From NCBI GenBank assembly GCA_031276175.1, contig JAISNP010000113.1, forward strand, positions 1 to 35,679: a stretch of DNA of 35,679 nt, written 5' to 3'. A program made the position numbers and the translations under genes. Of this stretch, positions 15,421 to 24,243 are shown piece by piece. The notes under the pieces were generated by a model. It saw only the letters and a program-made list of their open reading frames with translations. It ran no database searches and was not told the origin of the DNA. Every line of letters begins with the position of its first letter. The first letter of the stretch is position 1. Source of the stretch: Tannerella sp. (GTDB taxonomy: Bacteria > Bacteroidota > Bacteroidia > Bacteroidales > Tannerellaceae).

Positions 15421-16323
15421 ATGAAGATCATACACAAGAAGTGCGGGATATTCCTGCTGTTTACCCTGTTTTTCGCCGCAGGCGCGCAGGCGCAGCAGGT
15501 TACTTCCATGCGAATTAACGAAGTGCTGGTTATCAACGACAACAATTTTGTCGACGATTACGGCCAACGAAGCGGATGGATTGAGTTGTTCAATATTTCC
15601 GCAGGCACGGTCAACATCGGCGGATGTTATCTGACAAACGACCGCAGCAATCCGAGGAAATATCCCATCCCCAAGGGCGATGTGCTTACGAAGATTCCCC
15701 CGCGCCAGCACGTGCTTTTCTGGGCTGACGGGCTGGCTAACCGCGGAACTTTTCACTTGAATTTCACGCTCGACGGGGAGAATGAAAATTTCATCGCCTT
15801 GTATGACGTCGACGGCAAAACGCTGGTAGATTCCATTGTGATACCGGCCGGCCAAAAGGCGGACATCAGTTTCGCCCGTAAGGTGGACGGAGAGGACGTA
15901 TGGCTGCAGTTGACGAAAGTCACGCCGAGCACGAACAACCTGACGCTGGATACAAACGAAAAGATCGAAAACTTCAAGGGCAACGATGCCTGGGGGATCG
16001 GCATGACCGTCACGGCGATGGCCGTAGTATTCATAGGACTGGTGCTGCTGTATCTGTGCTTTAAATACGTGGGTAAATCGGCCATAGAGATAAGCCGGCG
16101 GCGCGCACGGAAGGCGAGGGTTTCGGAAAACGGGCATCACGCGGGCGTCGATGCGCTTGAATCCGGCGAAATTGTGGCTGCCGTCTCGCTGGCGTTGTTT
16201 GAAGTGGAAGAAGACGTGCATGATTTGGAAAATACCGTGATCACCATCCACAAGGTAGCGCGCAATTACTCGCCGTGGAGTTCAAAAATTTACGGATTAA
16301 GAAACCTGCCTCAGAGAAAATAA
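15421..16323 (+). CDS. OadG-like gamma subunit with lamin-tail domain
   Basis: The 300-residue protein has a signal peptide (to about residue 25, ending AGAQAQ). A lamin-tail-like beta domain (about 28-150; MRINEVLVINDNNFVDDYGQ, WIELFNIS, GCYLTNDRSNP) is exported to the periplasm. One membrane helix (about 185-210; WGIGMTVTAMAVVFIGLVLL) is followed by a cytosolic tail. The helix and its flank resemble the gamma subunit OadG, which holds the sodium-pump complex together. The lamin-tail fusion occurs in Bacteroidetes versions and its role is unknown. The C-terminal tail (DALESGEIVAAVSLALFEVE and KVARNYSPWSSKIYGLR) is also found in OadG proteins of this group. It lies 18 nt after mmdA. Confidence 0.82.
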   Translation: MKIIHKKCGIFLLFTLFFAAGAQAQQVTSMRINEVLVINDNNFVDDYGQRSGWIELFNISAGTVNIGGCYLTNDRSNPRKYPIPKGDVLTKIPPRQHVLFWADGLANRGTFHLNFTLDGENENFIALYDVDGKTLVDSIVIPAGQKADISFARKVDGEDVWLQLTKVTPSTNNLTLDTNEKIENFKGNDAWGIGMTVTAMAVVFIGLVLLYLCFKYVGKSAIEISRRRARKARVSENGHHAGVDALESGEIVAAVSLALFEVEEDVHDLENTVITIHKVARNYSPWSSKIYGLRNLPQRK

Positions 16324-16348
16324 TTTAAATAAACGGAACTGTAATAAG

Positions 16349-16783
16349 ATGAAACAATTCAAGTATACCATTAACGGGAATATCTATAACGTGACGGTCA
16401 ACAAGGTAGAAGACACCGTCGCCGAGGTAGAAGTGAACGGCACGCCCTACAAGGTGTCTATGGACAAGCCTGCCAAGAAGCATGTAGTAACCATCAAGCG
16501 TCCGGCTCAGGCGCCGACCACTTCGTCGGGATCGCCCGTCGTCGCATCGCGCCCGGCAACTGCGGGCAGCGCCAAGGCAGTCAAGTCGCCGCTGCCGGGC
16601 GTGATTCTGAGCGTGGACTGCAAGGTGGGCGACGCGGTGAAGAAGGGTCAGAAGATCCTTGTGCTCGAAGCCATGAAGATGGAAAATACAATCTCTGCCG
16701 ACCAAAACGGCACGATTGCCGAAATCAAGGTAAACAAGGGCGATTCGGTACTGGAAGGAGCCGAACTGGTAATAATCAAATAA
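16349..16783 (+). CDS. mmdC: Biotin carboxyl carrier subunit of the decarboxylase
   Basis: At 144 residues it has an N-terminal beta domain (MKQFKYTINGNIYNVTVNKV), a Pro/Ala/Ser-rich flexible linker (about 50-75), and a biotinyl domain starting VKSPLPGVILSVDCKVGDAV. The biotinylation motif EAMKM has its acceptor at K110. It carries carboxybiotin from the alpha subunit to the membrane beta subunit. It lies between the gamma-like and beta genes, with 25 and 14 nt gaps, as in known sodium-pumping decarboxylases. Confidence 0.95.
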   Translation: MKQFKYTINGNIYNVTVNKVEDTVAEVEVNGTPYKVSMDKPAKKHVVTIKRPAQAPTTSSGSPVVASRPATAGSAKAVKSPLPGVILSVDCKVGDAVKKGQKILVLEAMKMENTISADQNGTIAEIKVNKGDSVLEGAELVIIK

Positions 16784-16797
16784 AACAGTGACATATC

Positions 16798-17958
16798 ATG
16801 CAGGATAGTTTTTTATCATTTCTCGGAGAAAATATTCAGCTGTTTCTGACCTATACGGGGTTCTACAACGTGACGCCGGGGCATATTGCCATGATTCTGG
16901 TGGGATTGTCTTTCATTTTCCTGGCCATCAAATATGAATTCGAACCGATGCTGCTCATCCCGATCGGATTCGGGATACTGATCGGAAACATCCCTTTTAA
17001 GGACGCCGGGCTGCAAATCGGCCTTTACGAAGAAGGCTCGGTGCTGAACATCCTCTATCAGGGCGTGCGGCAGGGGTGGTATCCCCCGCTGATATTCCTC
17101 GGCATCGGGGCTATGACCGACTTTTCGGCGCTGATTTCAAACCCCAAGCTGATGCTGGTAGGCGCAGCCGCCCAGCTGGGCATCTTCGGGGCATACGTCA
17201 TTGCGCTGCAACTGGGATTCGAACCTAATCAGGCGGCCGCAATCGGCATCATCGGCGGAGCGGACGGCCCGACGGCCATCTTCCTCTCCTCCAAGCTGGC
17301 TCCGAACCTGATGGGAGCAATTGCCGTATCCGCCTATTCATACATGGCGCTGGTGCCCATCATACAGCCGCCTTTCATGCGGCTGCTTACGACAAAAAAG
17401 GAGCGGCTCATACGCATGAGGCCGCCGAGGGTAGTTTCGTCGACGGAGAAAATGATTTTCCCCATCGTCGGGCTGCTGCTGACGTGCTTCCTTGTCCCTT
17501 CGGGAATGCCGCTGCTGGGGATGCTTTTCTTCGGAAACCTGCTGAAGGAATCCGGCGTCACGCGGCGCCTTGCCGAAACCGCACGCGGCCCGATGATCGA
17601 CATCGTCACCATCCTGCTGGGCGTCACCGTCGGCGCGTCTACGCAGGCGTCCCAGTTCCTCACCTTCCAGTCGGTCATGATATTCATCCTGGGCGCCATG
17701 TCCTTCATCATTGCCACATGCGGCGGCGTGATGTTCGTGAAGTTCTTCAACCTCTTCCTCCGGACAGGAAACAAAATCAATCCCCTGATCGGCAATGCAG
17801 GCGTATCGGCCGTGCCCGATTCGGCGCGCATATCGCAAATCGTCGGTCTGGAATACGATTCGACCAACTATCTGCTGATGCACGCCATGGGGCCGAACGT
17901 GGCCGGCGTGATCGGCTCTGCCGTAGCTGCCGGCATACTGTTGGGATTCCTGGGATAA
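16798..17958 (+). CDS. mmdB: Sodium-pumping decarboxylase beta subunit
   Basis: This 386-residue polytopic membrane protein is of the OadB/MmdB/GcdB family. Characteristic segments are LGIGAMTDFSALISNPKLM, IGIIGGADGPTAIFLSSKLA (D156 matches the essential sodium-site Asp of OadB), GNLLKESGVTRRLAETARGP and GNAGVSAVPDSARISQIVG. It decarboxylates carboxybiotin and couples this to Na+ export, so succinate-derived methylmalonyl-CoA helps build a sodium gradient. It is the last operon gene and is followed by a strong terminator. Confidence 0.95.
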   Translation: MQDSFLSFLGENIQLFLTYTGFYNVTPGHIAMILVGLSFIFLAIKYEFEPMLLIPIGFGILIGNIPFKDAGLQIGLYEEGSVLNILYQGVRQGWYPPLIFLGIGAMTDFSALISNPKLMLVGAAAQLGIFGAYVIALQLGFEPNQAAAIGIIGGADGPTAIFLSSKLAPNLMGAIAVSAYSYMALVPIIQPPFMRLLTTKKERLIRMRPPRVVSSTEKMIFPIVGLLLTCFLVPSGMPLLGMLFFGNLLKESGVTRRLAETARGPMIDIVTILLGVTVGASTQASQFLTFQSVMIFILGAMSFIIATCGGVMFVKFFNLFLRTGNKINPLIGNAGVSAVPDSARISQIVGLEYDSTNYLLMHAMGPNVAGVIGSAVAAGILLGFLG

Positions 17959-17991
17959 GGGCAAACATGCCCGGCCTGTAAAAGCAACGAG

Positions 17992-18025
17992 AAAGTCCTG
18001 CCTCACCGGCGGGACTTTTTCGTTT
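17992..18025 (+). terminator. Terminator of the methylmalonyl-CoA decarboxylase operon
   Basis: AAAGTCCTGCC (17992-18002) pairs with GGCGGGACTTT (18008-18018), an 11-bp stem with one T-G wobble and a 5-nt loop. TTCGTTT follows. It is 33 nt after the mmdB stop. Confidence 0.8.
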
Positions 18026-18133
18026 AATGATGCACGTCCTCTCCCTGCGTCGCATAACAGCCCTCTTCCCGCTTCGTCTGCCGTAATCATTACCCGCCCT
18101 TTTATTCTCCGGACTGCTATCTTGTCACAAAAA

Positions 18134-18259
18134 GCGAGGATCGAGGTTCTCCGAGCGAGGATCGAGGTTCTCCGAGCGAGGATCGAGGTTCTCCGAGTGA
18201 GGATTGAGGTTCTCAGAGCGAGGATTGAGGTTCTCCGAGCGAGGATTGAGGTTCTAAAA
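18134..18259. repeat. Tandem array 2: six 21-bp units between convergent genes
   Basis: Six copies start at 18134, 18155, 18176, 18197, 18218 and 18239, each exactly 21 bp, with core GAGGATCGAGGTTCTCC. The first three carry ATCGAGG and the last three ATTGAGG, so the array seems to have grown as two sub-blocks. It lies between the mmdB terminator and the convergent putA gene. On the plus strand an open frame (TTG at 18122) reads ARIEVLR repeats, a perfect a/d heptad. Since 21 bp always gives a 7-residue repeat and there is no clear start signal, I treat it as non-coding. Confidence 0.92.
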
Positions 18260-18306
18260 GAGTTGAACGGGACGCCCGGAACGGGGACTGTGGATTTCCG
18301 GCAGGC

Positions 18307-18368
18307 CGGCGCCGGAACAAAGAAAGGGGATATTTCATACATTATTGAAATATCCCCCTCCGGCGCCG
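18307..18368 (-). terminator. Nested-hairpin terminator of putA
   Basis: A perfect 12-bp inner stem, GGGGATATTTCA (18326-18337) with TGAAATATCCCC (18346-18357), sits inside a 9-bp outer stem, CGGCGCCGG (18307-18315) with CCGGCGCCG (18360-18368). In the minus direction the inner stem is followed by TTTCTTTGTT, so it should end putA transcription. It may also block plus-strand read-through. Confidence 0.75.
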
Positions 18369-18402
18369 TTACTTCGATGCGGTGAGCCTGCCGGCGTGGC
18401 GT

Positions 18403-21400
18403 TTACTCAAAGATACTTCCGTACCGGTGATATTCGTGGGCGATGCTCTGCTCTTTCAGATAGTGAAGCAGTTCGATGCGGCCTTCGACTGTGGGGTTGC
18501 TGTCGGCGATGTGTTTTCCGAGTTCGGCGGCTTTGCGGTAGAGCGCGTCGGAGAGGCGCGCAGAGCAGGCGCGGATGCGTTCGTATTGCTCCAGTTCGGC
18601 GATAAACTCCGGTTCGTCCTGTACCGTAACCGTTACGCCGGGCAGCAGGGATGCCGCTTTTCCGATGATTTCCAGATTCGGGTTGTCGGCCGGGACGCTT
18701 ATCGTCAGCGGCGTTCCGACTATGGATGAAGCGTCCGCCACAAGCAGGATGTCTGCCGGACGGTCGTCGGCGTCTACGCGGAATCCGACGCTTTTCAGCG
18801 GGAGATAGCGGAAAATGTTTTCTTCGCCGCAGATACGGCAGATGTCTTTTTCCTGCGAAAACGTTTCGTCCCATTCACGTTTGAAACTTGCATGTCCGTA
18901 ATTCACGCGGTTTTGCTCCTTCCCGTCCGTCACGAGGCTGCCCGGCGCGGTAGAGGGCGCGGTTTCCGAAATGTCGTTTTCGGTAAACCGTACGAAGCTG
19001 GAAACGTAGTTCGGTCCTCCGGCTTTGATGCCTCCTCCGAAGGCGGAGCGTTTCATTCCTCCGAAGGGCTGGCGGCGCACAATGGCGCCCGTGATGCCGC
19101 GGTTGATGTACAGGTTTCCGGCTTCGATGCTGTTTTTCCAAAGCGTCTGTTCGTCTTTGTTCAGGCTCTGGAGGCCGGCCGTCAGGCCGTATTCGGAGGC
19201 ATTGGCAAAGGCGATCCCCTGCTGCAGGCTGTCGATGCAGACGACCGACAGCAGCGGGGCGAACAGTTCCGTGCGGAACGTATAGCTTCCGGGCTTGACG
19301 CCCCATTTTACTGCGGGTTTGAGGATATATTTTTTTTCGTCGACAAATTCGGGCGCGACCAGCCACGATTCGCCGGGTTCGAGATGTTCGAGGGCATAGC
19401 GCAGTTTTTCATTGCGGTTGTCGATCATCGGGCCTGTGCTGTTCATCGTATTCCATACGCTTCCCGTGCGCAGGCTTGTTACGGCGTCTTTCAGTTTCGA
19501 CTTGAACGTGTCGTCGCAATACGTTTTCCTGTCGACCAGAAGCAGCGAGCAGGCCGAACATTTTTGCCCTGCATTGCCGAAGGCGGACGAAACCACATTG
19601 AGGATTGCATGATCCTGATCGGCATTGGCGGTGATGATAATCGTGTTTTTGCCGCCCGTTTCGGCCGAGAGCGGCGTGCGCGGCGTGTTTGCGAGCAGCC
19701 GGAAAGCCGTGTCCGTACCGCCCGTCAGGACGATGTGTTTCACCGACGGATGGGCGCACAGGCAGTCGAGCGCCGCGCGGTCGGCAGGGCAAACCACCTG
19801 CAATGCGTCTTTCGGAACGCCCGCATTCCAGAAACATCCGGCAAAGGCCCAAGCCACGGGCAACGCCGCCGTAGCAGGTTTAAGTATCACCGTATTGCCG
19901 GCGGCCAGCGCGGCGGCCGTACCGCCCACGGGAATGGCAAGCGGGAAATTCCACGGCGAAATGACCTGCACGATTCCTTTCGGTGCGTGTGAGACGGTTT
20001 GCAGGCTGTCGAAGTATTTCATTGTAAGCGGATAGTATCGGCAGAAATCAATTGCTTCCGACACTTCGATGTCGCCTTCGGTAAAGACCTTTCCCGTGAC
20101 GGCCGCCATGCAGCCGATCAGGTCGCCGCGCGCCGCGCTCAGGTTTTCCGCTGCCTGATACAGGATTTTTTTTCGTGCGTCGACCGATGTTTTTCTCCAT
20201 CCCGACGCATCTTTTTCTGCTGCGGCGATGATTTCGCGCACCTGTCCGGGCGAGGCAAGACAGGTTTCGCAGCAGGCCGTCTCATCGTTGCGGCTGCGGT
20301 CGTAATACAGTTTCCTGTTTTCCGAAGACTCTTCCCTGTCGCCGATTTGCACGGGGACGACGAAGTTTTTTTCGTTGACCGTCGTTTCCCATTTCTTCAG
20401 CACGTCCAGCGCCCAGCGGCGATTCCACGGCAAGTCCAAGTCCGTATCAGGTTCGTTGAAAAAGACGTCGTCGCCTGTTGCGGGGCGGTAAGTGACGGCC
20501 TTCGTCCTGTCCTGCGTGCGGAAAGGCGTCGTCCCGACCGTATCCTTCATCCCGTGTGCTTCCAGAAACTGCCCGGCAAGGAAATGCCACTGGGGGCTGT
20601 CCTGTTTCAGGTTAAACGTGTAGCTGAGGAAATTTTCCGTTCCCGTATTTTCGTCCAGACGGCGCACAAGGTATGAAATGGCATTCAGGAAATGATTTGC
20701 TTTCACTACGGGCGTGTAGAGGATAATTTGTTTTTGCAGTTTCCGCATCACGCGCGGGAGGTTGTTCGCCATGCCTTCGAGCATCTCGAAGGTGACGTAT
20801 TGCGATACGCCGTTTTTCTCTGCCAGCAGATGCGCGTATGCAATCGTAAAAAAGTTGTGCGACGCTACGCCGATGCGGCACGCCCGGACGTTTTCGGGCT
20901 GCAGCGCCGTGTCGAGCAGATGCAGGTAGTTGGCATCGACTTCCACCTTTGTGCGATACACGGGGCACGGCCATCCGCGCAATGACGACACGATGCTTTC
21001 CATCTGAAGATTGGCGCCCTTCACGATGCGCACCTTGATCGGCGCCCCGCCGTCGGCCACACGTTTTTTTGCGAACTCATGCAACCGTTTCAGGAACGCC
21101 GAAGCGTCGGGCAAGTAGGCCTGCACGACGATTCCCGCCTGATAATTTTTAAATTCGGGACGCGCAAGCACTTCCATAAAGACTTCGAGCGTCAGTTCCG
21201 TATCCTTGTATTCCTCCATGTCGAGGTTGACGAACTTGGCGCATTGCTTGCCGTGCTCGTCCGTGTAAGGATTTTCCGCAGCTTTGCGGTAAACGGCCGC
21301 AAGCAAATCGCCGAGTTCCCTTTTGTTTTGTTCGTAGCTCAACGGTTTTATCTGCGCGTAGATGCCCGAAAGTTTGATGGATATATAATTGATGTCCGGT

Positions 21401-21909
21401 TCGCCGAGGGCTTCGAGATAGTGCGTGTACCGATGCGCGGCTTCCCTGTCGCCCAGCACGACTTCGCCCAGCAGATTCACGTTCTGCCCGATGTGGCTCT
21501 CCCGCCGTTCTTTGAGGTGGCGGGTCAGTTTAGGACGCTCCTCGGCGATGATGATTTTGTTTGTCTCCCTGCGCAGCTTTGCCTTGAAAACGGGCATGGC
21601 AATACACGGAAACAAATATCCGCCCGCCATGTACAGCCGTATCAGGAAACGGTCGCCCGGACTGAAAAAGTCGGGAATGCCGTATTCCCCGATCAACTGC
21701 CGAACCCGCCTGTTGAGCTTGGCGTTGTCGCGAATCTGCGACGATTCGTCAAGCATCCTCGAAAGAAACGTTTTGTATTCGGGTGTTTGCACTAATGAAG
21801 CATATTTTTTCTGCTCCTTTACCTCTTCGGGCGTAAGCGCTTCACCTGCTTTGTGCAGAAAATCTTTAGCCCATTCAATTACTTCGTCTGTCGAAACCTG
21901 TGTTATCAT
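18403..21909 (-). CDS. putA: Bifunctional proline dehydrogenase / glutamate-semialdehyde dehydrogenase
   Basis: At 1168 residues it is a PutA-type fusion. About residues 60-470 form the FAD-dependent proline dehydrogenase barrel (NLLGEVVLGDREAAHRY, YISIKLSGIYAQ, KFVNLDMEEYKD, VRIVKGANLQMESIVS, IGVASHNFFTIAYAH). About 500-1010 form the aldehyde dehydrogenase, with PWNFPLAIPVGGTAAALAAG, LSAETGGKN carrying the general base and GNAGQKCSACS with catalytic Cys at 784. The last 150 residues are a domain like the extra C-terminal domain of long PutAs. It turns proline into glutamate using FAD and NAD+. No N-terminal DNA-binding domain is present, so it is not a self-repressor. Transcription probably starts from the -7 element at 21938-21945. 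Confidence 0.92.
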   Translation of the reverse strand: MITQVSTDEVIEWAKDFLHKAGEALTPEEVKEQKKYASLVQTPEYKTFLSRMLDESSQIRDNAKLNRRVRQLIGEYGIPDFFSPGDRFLIRLYMAGGYLFPCIAMPVFKAKLRRETNKIIIAEERPKLTRHLKERRESHIGQNVNLLGEVVLGDREAAHRYTHYLEALGEPDINYISIKLSGIYAQIKPLSYEQNKRELGDLLAAVYRKAAENPYTDEHGKQCAKFVNLDMEEYKDTELTLEVFMEVLARPEFKNYQAGIVVQAYLPDASAFLKRLHEFAKKRVADGGAPIKVRIVKGANLQMESIVSSLRGWPCPVYRTKVEVDANYLHLLDTALQPENVRACRIGVASHNFFTIAYAHLLAEKNGVSQYVTFEMLEGMANNLPRVMRKLQKQIILYTPVVKANHFLNAISYLVRRLDENTGTENFLSYTFNLKQDSPQWHFLAGQFLEAHGMKDTVGTTPFRTQDRTKAVTYRPATGDDVFFNEPDTDLDLPWNRRWALDVLKKWETTVNEKNFVVPVQIGDREESSENRKLYYDRSRNDETACCETCLASPGQVREIIAAAEKDASGWRKTSVDARKKILYQAAENLSAARGDLIGCMAAVTGKVFTEGDIEVSEAIDFCRYYPLTMKYFDSLQTVSHAPKGIVQVISPWNFPLAIPVGGTAAALAAGNTVILKPATAALPVAWAFAGCFWNAGVPKDALQVVCPADRAALDCLCAHPSVKHIVLTGGTDTAFRLLANTPRTPLSAETGGKNTIIITANADQDHAILNVVSSAFGNAGQKCSACSLLLVDRKTYCDDTFKSKLKDAVTSLRTGSVWNTMNSTGPMIDNRNEKLRYALEHLEPGESWLVAPEFVDEKKYILKPAVKWGVKPGSYTFRTELFAPLLSVVCIDSLQQGIAFANASEYGLTAGLQSLNKDEQTLWKNSIEAGNLYINRGITGAIVRRQPFGGMKRSAFGGGIKAGGPNYVSSFVRFTENDISETAPSTAPGSLVTDGKEQNRVNYGHASFKREWDETFSQEKDICRICGEENIFRYLPLKSVGFRVDADDRPADILLVADASSIVGTPLTISVPADNPNLEIIGKAASLLPGVTVTVQDEPEFIAELEQYERIRACSARLSDALYRKAAELGKHIADSNPTVEGRIELLHYLKEQSIAHEYHRYGSIFE

Positions 21910-21937
21910 GTTGTTTTTATATTATAAAATAATGCGG

Positions 21938-21945
21938 CAAATATA
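21938..21945 (-). promoter_or_regulatory. -7 element of putA
   Basis: The minus strand reads TATATTTG (exact TAnnTTTG), 28 nt before the putA ATG. No TTG is present at -33, which may mean that an activator is needed. Confidence 0.5.
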
Positions 21946-22114
21946 CGTGATATTTTAACTTGCACGATGAATGGGGACGGATTTTTTGACATCCTGCATC
22001 CGCAAAGCCGGATTATAGGAATTACGGCCTGTAATTGTGTGCAAAATCATTCCGCATACGGCGGCATAAAACAAATACACGCCGAAAAAACGCAGGATAT
22101 AAAACAAAACCACA

Positions 22115-22122
22115 TATCTTTG
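22115..22122 (+). promoter_or_regulatory. -7 element of the small secreted protein gene
   Basis: TATCTTTG (exact TAnnTTTG), 21 nt before the ATG at 22144. The -33 region has no clear TTG. Confidence 0.5.
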
Positions 22123-22143
22123 CAAAACTAAAAAGTAAACGCT

Positions 22144-22530
22144 ATGAAATTAATGTATGTGATTTTTGCAGGATTATGTTTGTGGTGCACGACAGTTACG
22201 ACGGCCGGCACCACCGACGGCGATGTCAGGAAACTCATAGGCCGCTGGGCGGTGACGGTTCCCGACGCACCGTATGGCTATCAGGATTATACCATTGACA
22301 TCAAGGAGAAAGACAAAGAGTATCTGATTGATGTCAAAGGTGAAGAAGTAGATGTAAAGGACAAAAAGCTTACGAAGAAAGACGGCAAACTGTCAATTGA
22401 ACTGTACGTGGGCGAATATGTGACGGTAACTGTTTGGGAAGAAGACGGCACGGTAAAAGGAACGGCGGATACGACGCAGGGAAAGCTGGCGTGCAACTTC
22501 AAAAAAGCAATCCCTGAAAAAAAACAGTGA
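22144..22530 (+). CDS. Small secreted hypothetical protein, lipocalin-like
   Basis: The 128-residue protein has a signal peptide (MKLMYVIFAGLCLWCTTVTT, cleavage probably after the TTAG region). A domain dense in alternating charged and hydrophobic residues follows (IGRWAVTVPDAPYGYQDYTI, DIKEKDKEYLIDV, KLTKKDGKLSIELYV, GEYVTVTVWEEDGTVKGTA). This pattern of short beta strands opening with G-x-W resembles small periplasmic lipocalin-like beta barrels, but I cannot name a family. It is monocistronic, with its own promoter and a strong terminator. Binding of a small hydrophobic ligand is a guess from the fold impression only. Confidence 0.65.
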   Translation: MKLMYVIFAGLCLWCTTVTTAGTTDGDVRKLIGRWAVTVPDAPYGYQDYTIDIKEKDKEYLIDVKGEEVDVKDKKLTKKDGKLSIELYVGEYVTVTVWEEDGTVKGTADTTQGKLACNFKKAIPEKKQ

Positions 22531-22570
22531 CGGCAAGCCCCCCGGATTGCTTTTCACTTGATGACATTGA

Positions 22571-22624
22571 GCTAAAGTCCACAGTCCATGCGACTGCCCG
22601 GACTTTAGCCCGATTTTTCTTTTA
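22571..22624 (+). terminator. Terminator of the small secreted protein gene
   Basis: GCTAAAGTCC (22571-22580) and GGACTTTAGC (22600-22609) form a perfect 10-bp stem with an inner CAGTC/GACTG stem. CCGATTTTTCTTTT follows. Confidence 0.82.
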
Positions 22625-22723
22625 CCACAATACATTGCAGAAACATTATAATCTCCGTACCGGCTAAATGTACTTACAAACCCTATAAACTATCAAATAT
22701 ATATGGATAACACCAAATGTTAT

Positions 22724-23881
22724 ATGAAAATAATACAGAGAAAACAAAAGATAGTATGCTTTTGTTTATTATCTGCGCTTTTATGCTGTAAAAATGTAGA
22801 TAACAGTAATAGTCTTGTTTTACTGAACATTGATGAAGCGACAGAAAATGAAACGCAAATGTATTTAAGTTCAATCGGACGGACAATTAAATATGTCTGT
22901 CCGGAAACAAAGGAAGACTGTTTAATAAATGAGAATTCAATTGTTTTCACAGGATTAGTACAAAACAGTCTGCTGATTGCCGATTTAAACGGATGCTACC
23001 TGTTCGATATGGATGGGAGATTTATCCGGCAAATAGGTCATAAAGGTAATGGCCCCGGAGAATACGGGAATATAGGAAATGTGGTTTACGATGAAAAAAA
23101 CAACAAAATAATGATTACTTCTACTTCGACGCGGGGAATATTGGTATACGATGACAAGGGAAATTATATCGAAACGTTACTGAGTCAGGTAAATTTATCG
23201 CACTGGGCTTTATTAAATAATGAAGCGATTGCCTTAAATATTGGGAATTACATGGGAAACAGCAGCGTAAAATCAGCAGTTATTTCTCTCTCAGGCGATA
23301 CATTATCGACAGCGCCGAATTCTGATTTATTCAACGGGAGCCGCTCGCCTTTAAGTTTGAATAACATGGCTGTCTTTTATCCGTTTGAGGATAAGGTTTA
23401 TTATAATCGGATGTTTAATGATACGATATATTATTTCGATAAGAATTATGAGTTGATTCCCCGATATATATTCTTGTCTTCAAGACATAAACTTGAAAGC
23501 ACAATACGGGCAGATGCCATGAAATTTGTAGAGACAACGGTTGATTACATTTTGCCATGGCAAATAATCGAAACGGAGAAATATTTATTCGTCAATATGT
23601 TTAGAAATAAAAAAGGACTGAAACCTTATTTTTATGATAAAGATAAGAATGAATTTGTCTGCGTCACAAATGCTGAAAACCACAATGCGGATGGGTTTAT
23701 AAATGATTTGGATAACGGTCCTGTTTTTTACCCTCACTATAAGATACGGGATGAAGTGGTATGTATGATTTTGAATCCGTCTCATATTATTGAACTGAAA
23801 AAGCAGTCCTTGTTGCCGGACATGTTTTTGGATGTAAATGAAGATTCTAACCCTGTGATTGCAATTGTAGAACTTATTTGA
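22724..23881 (+). CDS. 6-bladed beta-propeller lipoprotein-like protein (copy 1)
   Basis: About 385 residues from the ATG at 22724; an ATG seven codons earlier (22703) is also possible. A basic start and hydrophobic segment (MKIIQRKQKIVCFCLLSALL) end in CC, a lipoprotein-like site although the residue before Cys is atypical. The body has repeated beta-blade phrases, including YLFDMDGRFIRQIGHKGNGP, GEYGNIGNVVYDEKNNKIMI and GILVYDDKGNYIETL. These match Bacteroidetes 6-bladed beta-propeller lipoproteins (BF3164-like/DUF5128 group). The role is unknown; ligand or protein binding at the cell surface is likely. The gene is clearly AT-richer than its surroundings, suggesting transfer. It faces a related gene at 24244-25434. 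Confidence 0.72.
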   Translation: MKIIQRKQKIVCFCLLSALLCCKNVDNSNSLVLLNIDEATENETQMYLSSIGRTIKYVCPETKEDCLINENSIVFTGLVQNSLLIADLNGCYLFDMDGRFIRQIGHKGNGPGEYGNIGNVVYDEKNNKIMITSTSTRGILVYDDKGNYIETLLSQVNLSHWALLNNEAIALNIGNYMGNSSVKSAVISLSGDTLSTAPNSDLFNGSRSPLSLNNMAVFYPFEDKVYYNRMFNDTIYYFDKNYELIPRYIFLSSRHKLESTIRADAMKFVETTVDYILPWQIIETEKYLFVNMFRNKKGLKPYFYDKDKNEFVCVTNAENHNADGFINDLDNGPVFYPHYKIRDEVVCMILNPSHIIELKKQSLLPDMFLDVNEDSNPVIAIVELI

Positions 23882-24243
23882 TATTTTTCATTACTGTCCG
23901 TCGACAATATCTGTTATGTGCGCCTGTTCGGGTTTTCGGTGTTTTTATAATTCATGCTACAAATGCGCGTAAGATTAATTTTGTTTTAGCGGCATAAAAA
24001 ACAAAGAATAAGACGGGAATAAAGTTCAAGTGGTGCAAAAGCAATCTTCCGTAAAGCATGCGTTCCACTATATCCATGTTCGGAGAAGGTTTTTTAGGCA
24101 GGAAATGATAAGCAATGCGCGCGGAAACCATGTTTGTGATAAAGTTCACAAAACTGCGATGACGTGTGTGTTCAATCCGAGTCGCGCAGAGTTAACTCGG
24201 AACGGCAAAACTTAACGCGGCGGACGTATTCCGCTTTTATGCT
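23882..24243. other. Gene-free gap between two convergent propeller genes
   Basis: About 360 bp with no supported gene. A short minus-strand frame (23952-24149) with a hydrophobic C-terminal half is present but lacks a start signal or a recognisable family. Near 24218-24236 GCGGA-CGTAT-TCCGC followed by TTTT could end plus-strand transcripts. CCGAGT...ACTCGG near 24177-24201 forms another small inverted repeat. Confidence 0.4.

Noticed and set aside
11118..18259. Arrays 1 and 2 as CRISPR arrays
   Set aside because: There are no unique spacers; the whole 21-bp unit repeats head to tail, and no cas gene is present.
23952..24149. A 65-residue minus-strand frame with a hydrophobic end
   Set aside because: There is no start signal, no promoter and no similarity I can recall; it may be a remnant but cannot be supported.
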